Origin: Glebionis coronaria
Lineage: Eukaryota > Streptophyta > Magnoliopsida > Asterales > Asteraceae
Length of the DNA stretch: 64,000 nucleotides
Direction of reading: 5' to 3'
Assembly (NCBI GenBank): GCA_025667525.1
Contig: CM046882.1
Span: forward strand, 216,302,592-216,366,591
In this document: positions 52,110 to 61,174 of the stretch, piece after piece
Layout of the letters: each line of letters opens with the position of its first letter
Position numbering within the stretch: the first letter of the stretch is position 1
Notes under the pieces: model-generated
The model's input: the letters and a program-made list of their open reading frames with translations, nothing else
Database searches by the model: none
Told to the model about the DNA's origin: nothing
Translations under genes and position numbers: made by a program

Positions 52110-55100
52110 CGCCTTGGAAATGCATGTTTCTTGTTTTCATGTGTGTAGGTACCAAGTTCACGAAAACCGATGAAAACCGACACGAGAATGAAGAAAAAGA
52201 TCGACGAAGCCAAAAATCGAGCTCGACAATAGTGGATTTAATAAAAATGCAAATTTATGGGCCAAGTGGGTCCCACATGGATTTATTGGGCCTGAAAAGC
52301 CCATTATTGATTCAAGTTTATAAAGTTGGACTTTTTAAAAAGTCCAATAGGCCCAAAAGGGGGACTTTTATTCACGGTTTGGAGTACATTTGGGCTTAAG
52401 CCCAATATTGAAATATGAAGGAAACGAATGATGGGCTTTAGGGTTTCAGTTAAAATTTTCCACAATAAATAATTCTTACTGGTTTTCTTAATTGTGTTTT
52501 GTCACACACACGCATTTACAAACCGTTGGTGTATCCACACGTCACACACAACTTTTTTCCCATTTCCATTAAATAAACAAAACTTACCCCACTTACTTTT
52601 ATTATTGTCGATACAAACAAGGTGAATTCTCTCACCTTTCTTCCCCAATATTTCTCCTTCACCATAAACCTGTAAATATTTACTGTTCAAAAACCTAGCA
52701 AGTAAAAAAAATCGATTATATTTGGGGCTTTTTGGTTATTTGATTAATTCACACCAAGGGGAATAAAACCCCCTTGGTTTAAGGAAGAGAAGAGAAGGAT
52801 AGAGGGTGCTACGTGGCCAATTTTGTTTGGATGCTACACCTCATCAGCCCATATCCACCAATCACAGCCTTGAAAAGAAACACAACTAGCACACGGATGC
52901 CACGTTGGCAATCCGTGTGCTATTTGGGATCATCTCAGCCCTTAGATTGAAGAAAGAGAAAAGGAGTGAAGATCAAAGGCTACAAATCATAAGGAATATC
53001 CTACTGAAGATGCGAATATCCGTTCAAGGATGCCTTTGGGGGGGGGGGGGCTATAAATACCCCCAAATTTCTTGTGTAAATCATCCTTTTCTTTACTTTA
53101 ATATTATGCTGTAGAAATAGTTTTAAGATTGTTATTGTATTTCTGTTCAAGCTTTGTATTTATCTTTGAATATTAATAAAATTTCAGTCAAGTTATTTAC
53201 ATACGAGTCTCTTTAATTTACTGTTTTTATGCTTTTATTGATTTACAATTGAATCTGATAACTATTTACATTAATAATATTTGAAGTAATAAGTTTAGAC
53301 TAATTAATAGTCTAAGCTTATTATTGGAAGTAAAAATTGGATAACATTTTTCCCCACTGGAAAAGTGAATAATATATGCTCGGTTTGATGATGATTGATT
53401 GGGGTTTCGTTTGATGATGTAATGGTGAATGGTGGATCGAGTTTCGGATCATAAGGTTGTTCAGCACAACCTTCGGCACAACGGTTATCCAAAAGGTTCT
53501 ATTTATCTTCCATTTTTACATGTTTTTAGTTAAATATCATGTTATGATAAATTGCTTATGAATGCTTGTTATATCTGCTTTAGGTTAGTTTGGATTAATG
53601 TTATTAAATCATTATCTGTTAGTTAATTTTGCAAGATTTTATTCAGTCGTTTCTGCTATTATTGTTGCTAATTTGCCCATAGGATGCTGCTGTTTTGGTG
53701 TATTCGATTGTTAAAGATGAATTTGAATGTATGCTGGAAATATAAGCCTTATTAATTTATTTTGTATGATCACTTAATAGGTTGCTGTCTGATTTCGTTA
53801 AGTTGTTGCTTCTTGCTTGTTGGTCTAAGTTGTTTAGGTTATTATTCTGAGTATGGTGTTTAGGGATTTGCTTAGTTTGATTTTGCTACGATTAATGAGA
53901 TTGAGAGTCTGCTAGCTTTGAGGGACTGCTTGTTTCTTTGTATTTCAGTCAGATTTATAGCCGCATAGGTGACTGCTTGGATTTTGAGATACGATTTAGA
54001 CTGCTAAGTTTGATTTGGTTTGTTGTTCTTTCTGTTTGTTTGAGAAGTAAGTCAGAGCTGCTACGGATTTACTTGTTAGAATTTTCATTCCGCACAAATA
54101 GGATTGATAGTTCTGATAAGTTTGCTTAATTTGTGTTGCTGACTGATTGTGTTAATGCTATCTGATTATCCTGATCTGAGGATTTTGTTAAACTGATTTG
54201 AATGCTGATTTTTCTGCATATCTGTTAGTTTGTTTACTGAGTTTTAATCGTTAATTGATTTAATGTGATATATTACAATTTAGTTCAAAAACTGCTTATC
54301 AGTTCAATTAACTGATAATCTCATTAAGCTTTTGTCCTCATAGCTTGAAGCTAATAAGCTCACAAAAAGTCACTCCTGTGACTGGGAATTTGTTTCTGTA
54401 ATAAAAGGTTTTAATTCCAAAAATATTGTCATTAGGGGGGTTCGAACTCGAGACTTCCCCTTCGCCAGTTCAACGTGATAACCAACTGGGCTACACGCCC
54501 TTTTGATTTTAATGTCTCTTATTTCTTTAATATAGAATGAATTAGTTTGCAGCTCTTGTTTTAAGTTTAAGTTTAATTTGTCACGTTTATTTTTATTAAT
54601 TTCCTTTATATTTTAATTAGAGTAATTTCTCTAAAATAAGTAGTTTAAATAATATATAATAAAAAAAAAATATGTTTTATTTTAAAAAGTTTAATTAGTT
54701 TAATAGATTTTAACAATTTTTAGATTTAAATAAATATAGTTTTTATTAGATTTGTTTTAAAGTAAATTTTAATAATAAAGTAAATTAGTGTAAAAGTTTT
54801 TTTTTCATAAAGTAGAATTATTATTTTTAATTAGTTTAATTTTTAAATAGTCTTTATTTTAATTAATTAATTGTTAGATTTATTTTATATAGGCGGGGTT
54901 AACGATTCATGCACTTTAGGGTAACCTTAAATAGTTTAAAATTTGTAGATTTTAATTGTAGCTTAAAAAACCGAAAATCAATTCAAATCAATTGTCCAAA
55001 TCAAAGCAAAACGTCTCAAATTCATAAGATCTTCGTGTACAACGAACTTGGTTCATCCACGTGTTTAATTGAATCCGTCTTTGGTAATATTGGACTATTA

Positions 55101-55177
55101 CTTTTTCCTAAAGGTAATTTTCTAATTTACCCTATAACGTATCCAAATAATTCACATATACACATCCACACACATCA
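52110..55177 (+). repeat. 3' LTR of element E, part 2
   Basis: Continues the LTR after F and its TSD. It is nearly identical to 25241-28307, with the G run at 53038-53050, TATA at 53052-53059 and the tRNA-like sequence at 54435-54500. It ends TCA, followed by TSD GGCGA. Confidence 0.93.
54435..54500 (-). other. tRNA-like sequence antisense in the E 3' LTR
   Basis: Second copy of the 27559-27625 sequence, with A and B boxes unchanged. Confidence 0.6.
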
Positions 55178-55182
55178 GGCGA

Positions 55183-55359
55183 CTACTCCTGTAGTAAAAG
55201 ACATACGTCTATTAGTGTTTCTAGAAGTCTGAGGTGATTGAATTTCTTTGTTGTGTGTGGGTTTAGTAGCCAATCTATACATCCCTGGTTTAACCACATT
55301 TGTGTTCTTAATGCTTTGTGATCGAATATGTGTTTTGAGAGTGTTTTGTGGTAACCTAT
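55183..55359 (-). pseudogene. Element D (right part): gag-to-protease spacer fragment
   Basis: The minus-strand frame includes KPGMYRLATKPTH and RRMSFTTGVV and runs into the GGCGA duplication, where element E inserted. The same frame resumes at 25169 on the other side. The fragment is cut on its 5' side by G's LTR at 55360; the rest of D gag lies beyond the window. Confidence 0.75.
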
Positions 55360-58300
55360 TGATGAGACTGCTTTTATACATAGTCTCATCTTCCAAATAG
55401 GGCTTAAAATGCATTAAATATCATCAAAATACCCAAATATATGCTTGTGTTTGTTGCTTGTGTATTTTAGGTGCGGATATTGAGATAATGACAAAAGATC
55501 ACAAGAATCATGCAAAAACGAACACGGGAAACGAAGCCGCACAATGAACCAAGCCCTAATGAAGACTTTCCCAAGATCAACCCTTGAAGATTTGAAGAAT
55601 TATGAAGAAGGGTCCTCCAATTATGAAGAATTGACACTTTATACCCTTGTATCCTCATAATTACAAGTTTGGTCCCTAAAGTTTGTCAAATTTACAAAAA
55701 GGGCCCTTAACTTTGAACAATTGGCAAAAATGGTCCCTCAATTATCAAGACTTGGCAATTTCAGTCCTCCAAATTATCAATATTGCAAGTCTAGACCATT
55801 ATCATTGAAGAAAATACCAATTCAGCCCTTGAAGAATTCAGATATGGCAAGAATTACCCCTGATTTTACTTTGCAAAAGTTCTTGGGCCAGAAGTGTAAA
55901 AAGGCAAAAGTTGACAAAGCTTAAACAAGCGCTGATAGAAGTTTGGATTGAATTTGACAAGTTTTTGAAACATAGGGGTGTTAAGCTGGCAGACAAAGAA
56001 GAAACCTAGACCAGTGGTGAGCTGCCACGTGCCCCACTCACTTGAATCAACCAATCACAACTCACCCTTTGTCCACATTAGATCCCACTCACATTTGTTT
56101 ATAAACTAATCCTAACAGATTAGTTTAAACTTGGCGCTAAACACCCATTTTAAAAACCAAACGGATTAAAAACATGTTCTTGGTGTTCTTGGCACAAATT
56201 GGGCATTTGCTAATTACCAACAATTAAACTCCCATATTGTGCAGATTTGTGATTAAGGGTCCTATAATCACAACCCAACCTTAAAACTTGACACCTCACC
56301 ACCCCATTTGTCTCCTTGTGTCTCCCCTGCTCCACACCCATGCATACTGCCAAAAAGATGGCAGCAATCCAACGTTTGAGAAACATGCTTACTTTCTAAG
56401 CTTCATCTACACCTTTGGATGCTCTCACCCATGCCAGCTGCCACTACACAACAAGAAAAGTCACATGATTCTCCAAGGCATTCAAACTTCATAAGGGCAT
56501 TTTTGGAAGATCAGACAGCTAGGGTTTACGTTTTCCTTTGCTTTCTAGATACATTGTAAGGCTATATAAAGCCACTTAGGCCTTCATTTTTCAGTTGCTT
56601 TTGGTTTTTCCTTTGTTCAAACACTTGTAAATCCTTTTTCAGTTTAATGAATTTGAGTTAAGTGCTTTGAAGAAAGACCAAGTGCCATCTTTATTCTGCT
56701 TGTTTATGTTCTTAGTTTACTGCTTTTGAAGTTTAAAACCTGTTTTCAAAAGAGGAGTGTGCACAAGTTTGCATATTTTCCTCATTTTCTTGATATTTTG
56801 CTAAGTCTTGTTCCAATCTTGGAATTCTTGGGCTATAGGGTTGATCATAGCATCCTAACTGAGTTGGTTAAGGTGTGGTGAGGCTTATAACTTGGGGATA
56901 ATCAAGTGTGGGGTAACAATTTTGCATCAATCAAGATTTTTCCAAGTTTCTGATTTTTCATGTTATTGTGCTTAACCCTTGTTGAATCTTAGCAGGCTTT
57001 TGTGGAAGCTTGTGCTTGTTCTTGCTAGCACATAAGCTCAAAATTCGTGGGTGTGGATGTACATCCATGAGGTTTGCTTACTTAATCTCCAAATCTGCAT
57101 AAATTGTGATTTTTGGTGATATTTGTATGAAACTGTTGTTCTTGTGAATTTTGTGGCTTGTTCTTGCTTAAATCTGTTTATTAGACTTGTTTTAGTGTTA
57201 ATTGATGCTTGGTTGGCCTAAAATCTTGTTTTGCTTTTGAAAATTTTGATTTGAAAAAGTTAAAGGGGTGTTTGGGTCTACTGATTTATGCTTGTAATCT
57301 GTTTTTGTGTTAAGGGAAAGTGTTGTTTATGCTTTGTATCTGCTATACCTTTGTTTGAGAGTGTTTTGCTGCAAGTTTTTGGTTTCGAACACTTGAATTG
57401 ATCAATCTGCTATATAGACCTTGTTTCTGCCTGTTTTGACCTAGGATTTTGGGAACACTTAGTGTGTATGCATGCTTAGGGATAAAAGTGGTTTAAACAA
57501 AGTTAACATAACCTGTTTGAAAGATTTGAGGTGTTGAAACTGGCTTGTGTGTCAAATACATCAGCAAAAGTAGAAAACTGCATGTGTAGTGTTCATCAAT
57601 AACTTTCATAGCTTGAATCTTGCTTAATTCTTTGAACCAGTGCATGAAACCTGTTTAGACTTGCTTATTGGAGTTTAATATAGCTTGTGTGTGCATTTGG
57701 TTGAATTTGGCTGGCTGATTGTGATTTTTATAGCTTATCAAAGTCTGCTGAAGTGGTCATTTGCATCAGCAAAGTGACCACCTCATTTGGTGTTGCATTG
57801 TGATTTCTAGCATTAGGATTGTTGTATTGCTGCTTGGGTCTTGTTCATGTGCTGCTTGTGATTGGTTTTTGCTATTTGGATTGCTTTGATCATAGCTTAT
57901 AAGCCCACTGGCTTATTGGCTTATTTGTGCCAAAACACATCAAGTTTACCCAACTGGTAAGCCTTGATTCACAAGGTTTGCACTCAAACCTTGATCAGCA
58001 GGGTGAAAAACAAGTCCTTACACTTCATTAAGTCTGTCAGCGCCTACTTTATTTCTGTCAGCGCTTGATTTTAACTTGTCAGCGTTTGGTTTTAAGTCAT
58101 CAGCGTTTGACTTTTGGTCAAACTTGGTTCAAGCTTAGTAAATCTGCTTTGCTTATTGGTACATGCAACAACTTAGTTTTTGTAATAGAACTCATTTTTT
58201 TTAGCTTAATATCAAGTCTGGAAGTTTACAAGTCTTTTGGTTAAGCTTTTGCTAGGAAATTAGCTTATTTGGCTTTTTCAGCCAGCTTATCTGTTCTCAC

Positions 58301-59579
58301 AGCTTATTCTACTTGGTTTTTTGTGCTTTTCTTGATTGATTATTCTTAGTTAAGCTATTTGTGAGCTTTTGCAACTTGAATCAGCTTCTGAGGTGGTCTA
58401 GTTCATAAATACGACTATTTTGTCGTTTTGTGAATAAGTTGTTGACTTGTTTCTGGCTTATTAAGTGGTCTTATTTGAAAATTCTTTTTGCAGAAGTCTT
58501 TGTTAGGTCAAAAGAAGGTTGTGTGTTAAATTTTAGCTTATGGCATCAGCTTATGGCTTAATGGGCCAAAAAGCCCATTAAGAATAAGCTGCTTATTATA
58601 AGTTAGCTTATTTCACATTTTCAGCTTTTGGGCCTTTGGAAAAAGTTGTTTAAAATCAAATTTTGAGTCAACCTGTGCTTTTTGAGCTTATTTTGAACAC
58701 TTTTTCTTATTGGGCCTTAATTAAGCCCAATAAGGGACTGTTTTGGGTTTGGCCCATTTTCTAGGCCCAATAGGGGTATTTAGGTAATTTCTCTTTCATT
58801 TCTGAGTTATTTAGGTTAAATTAAGCTAGTTTGCAAGTTTTTAGAATTTTTTATAATTTTTGGATTTTTAATATTATTTTAATATTATTTTATTATTAAA
58901 AATTAAAAGTCTGATTTTCTAGGTTTTTATATTTTTCCTAGGTTCTAAATACTTAATTAGGATTTTTACAACTTTCCAATTATTTTCTAGGTCTTTTAAT
59001 TATTTTCTATAATTAATTTAAGATTTAATTGATTTTAGGAGTTTTTAATTGTTTAAAAATAGTTTTAATTGGTTTTAAAATTTTGAAAAATAGTTTTTAG
59101 CTTAATTAGAGTATTTTTGAGGTTTACAAACTTGAAAATCTTGTTTAGGGCTTTTTAATAATTAATTTTGATTTTTAGGGCTTTAATTAGCATTAAAAAG
59201 TCATTATCTAATTAATTAAAAGGTTTTTGCAAGTTTTGATTTTTTGTAAACTCTTAGAATATTATTAGGGATTTTTGGTAAATTTTAGAAATTTTTAGGT
59301 TTAAATTTTAATTTTGGTGGTTTTTACGACTTTACGTGTACGCCTTTTTAGACTTAGTTTAATCCGTCTTCATAACCGTCATTCTCTTCTAATCCCTTTT
59401 CTATTTTTCTTTTCTCAAATATAATCACAAATTAATCCAAATCATTACACACATAACACACTAGCCTCCTTGAGAACGAACTTAATTGGGTCATTCACAC
59501 ACGGTTTTCCTAAATCGTCGTGCTCACTTGCCCTATTTATTGCACTCTTTTCCTAAAGAGTTGCAAAACCTCAACATCA
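55360..59579 (+). repeat. 5' LTR of element G
   Basis: 4,220 bp, TGATGAGACT to ATCA. TATATAAA at 56563-56570 is flanked by GGC and GCC. The terminal inverted repeat equals that of B. A four-copy 21-bp repeat at 58035-58118 is absent from B. Frames of 60-70 codons inside are not convincing. Confidence 0.88.
58035..58118 (+). repeat. 21-bp tandem repeat in the G LTR
   Basis: TGTCAGCG or CATCAGCG starts at 58035, 58056, 58077 and 58098, exactly 21 bp apart, each followed by a pyrimidine pair, TG-like and a T-rich stretch. Confidence 0.75.
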
Positions 59580-59582
59580 TTT

Positions 59583-59600
59583 TGGCGCCGCTGCCGGGGA
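59583..59600 (+). promoter_or_regulatory. PBS of element G (tRNA-Asp type)
   Basis: TGGCGCCGCTGCCGGGGA, three bases from the LTR end; 17 of 18 positions match tRNA-Asp. Confidence 0.88.
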
Positions 59601-60328
59601 GGCGTGTTGTGTTTTGATTTGGCATTGTTGTTTTTATACTAACCATAATTAGTATTTGTATTAGTAGCACTCTACTAATACGTATTATCGTTTTTCGGTT
59701 TTTGTGTGAATATTATTACTATATTGTATACGTAGAACAATAAATACACAAGTACTCCAAATACGTGAGAAATCACAACCTTGACTTGGGAGGTCATTAC
59801 CCAATCATTGTATTCGAATCTCAAACCAAAGAAAAAGGCAACAATAGATAAATACTTTCGTGAAGCTTAATCTTGAAAATACAAACTATAAGGTGGGTAT
59901 AAGGCGGATATTATAAAATATATCCTAAGGAAAAAGGCTCTTAAGTGCTTCGCGCCGCCTCGTTTCCCCGCTTCCTTGTGAGTATTTGATTGTGAGAGTG
60001 AATCGAGGGTTTTGCCGCCCAAAGTATTACTAAGTATCATATATATTTTCTTGGTTTCTATTGATTAAACCCTCTTGAACGATTTGGTGTTCCACCATCG
60101 TTCTAAATTCATCGAAGACGTTCACCCCACGTGATCGTTTTCATTCCTTGAGGCTTCGTTAATCAAGAGATTTGATTAGTGAGGAGATTTGTGGACTTTT
60201 TGTCTACCTAATACATTTCACCAAGTTCCAAAAAGGTTAATACAATCAAAAACCACAAAAAAATTAAAAAAAATACAAAACACCAAAAAGAATCTTCTTT
60301 GCTCGTCCCCTCGTTGTACGTGACGTTT
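59601..60328 (+). promoter_or_regulatory. 5' leader of element G
   Basis: Non-coding, 728 bp, homologous to the A leader. The shared block lies at 59881-59980 (ACTATAAGGTGGGTATAAGG, CTAAGGAAAAAGG, TTAAGTGCTT, CCTCGTTTCCCCGCTT). Confidence 0.72.
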
Positions 60329-61174
60329 ATGCTAACTCGAAATAAAGCAAGACGTGCACGTAAACGAAAGAACAAAACTCCCACTCCCAACAATTCTAGT
60401 GAGGAGTCTCCTATTGACGAACCCATTGTAAGAGAAGCACCAACCATGGCGAATCGAACTATGATGGAGTTACTTCAAGCACCCACCGAGGGTTATGGAG
60501 AGGCTATTGTGATTCCCGCTATCCTTGCGGAGAATTTTGAGGTGAAAACGGGTTTGTTGTCAATGATCCAAAACAACAAATTCCGTGGTGATGAGAAGGA
60601 CAATCCACACAACCATATCCGCCAATTCAATCGTCTTACCGCTACTTGCAAGTTTAAGGATGTGTCTAACGACTCGATTAAGATGATGCTTTTTCCGTAT
60701 TCCTTAGCGGGGCCCGCAAAAATTTGGTTAGAGAAAGAGCCACCCAATTCTATATTGACGTGGAAGGATCTCGTGTCTAAGTTTGTGAACCAATTTTTTC
60801 CGCCCTCTAAGACTACGCACTTGAAAAACGAGATTTCAAAGTTTTCACAAGAATTTAATGAAAGTTTTTCAACGGCTTGGAATAGGTTTAAGGAAATGTT
60901 ACATGAATGTCCTCATCACGGTTTTTCCGATTTGCATCAAATTGACACGTTTTACAATGGACTTAATGATCATGAAAGGGATTATTTGAATGCCGCCGCG
61001 GGTGGTAATTTTTTGTGTAAAACGGTTGAGGAAGCTTTGGTGATAATTGAAAATAGATCTAAGGTGTATAGTCCTCGTAGCACGTCTAGTGTTCGTAAGG
61101 CTTCGTCTTCGGCTTCACCTTCTTTGTCTAATACCATCGATGCTTGCCAAATTGAGGCAAACTTGGAAAACTAG
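60329..61174 (+). CDS. gag: Gag core of element G, up to an in-frame TAG
   Basis: Capsid protein, 281 codons from the ATG at 60329 (MLTRNKARRARKRKNK); an upstream TTG in the same frame at 60299 is not a likely start. It has the same core signatures as A gag: MELLQAPTEGYGEAIV, FPYSLAGPAKIWLEKEPP, TFYNGLNDHERDYLNAAAGG. The TAG at 61172-61174 replaces a codon that is arginine in A, before the zinc knuckle, so translation ends without nucleocapsid, protease or RT unless the stop is read through. The following bases (ATTTTTGAT) do not resemble known readthrough contexts. Confidence 0.85.
   Translation: MLTRNKARRARKRKNKTPTPNNSSEESPIDEPIVREAPTMANRTMMELLQAPTEGYGEAIVIPAILAENFEVKTGLLSMIQNNKFRGDEKDNPHNHIRQFNRLTATCKFKDVSNDSIKMMLFPYSLAGPAKIWLEKEPPNSILTWKDLVSKFVNQFFPPSKTTHLKNEISKFSQEFNESFSTAWNRFKEMLHECPHHGFSDLHQIDTFYNGLNDHERDYLNAAAGGNFLCKTVEEALVIIENRSKVYSPRSTSSVRKASSSASPSLSNTIDACQIEANLEN

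Larger units (their letters stand above)
25170..55177 (+). mobile_element. Element E: Athila-related gag-protease element without RT or integrase, split by F
   Basis: Its LTRs (25170-28307; 34241-34311 plus 52110-55177) match closely. The TSD is GGCGA (25165-25169 and 55178-55182). Without F the element is about 12.2 kb. The internal part (28308-34240) has a PBS, leader, one 983-codon ORF and 2 kb of 3' non-coding sequence. No RT, RNase H or integrase motif occurs, so transposition needs another element's enzymes. Confidence 0.9.
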
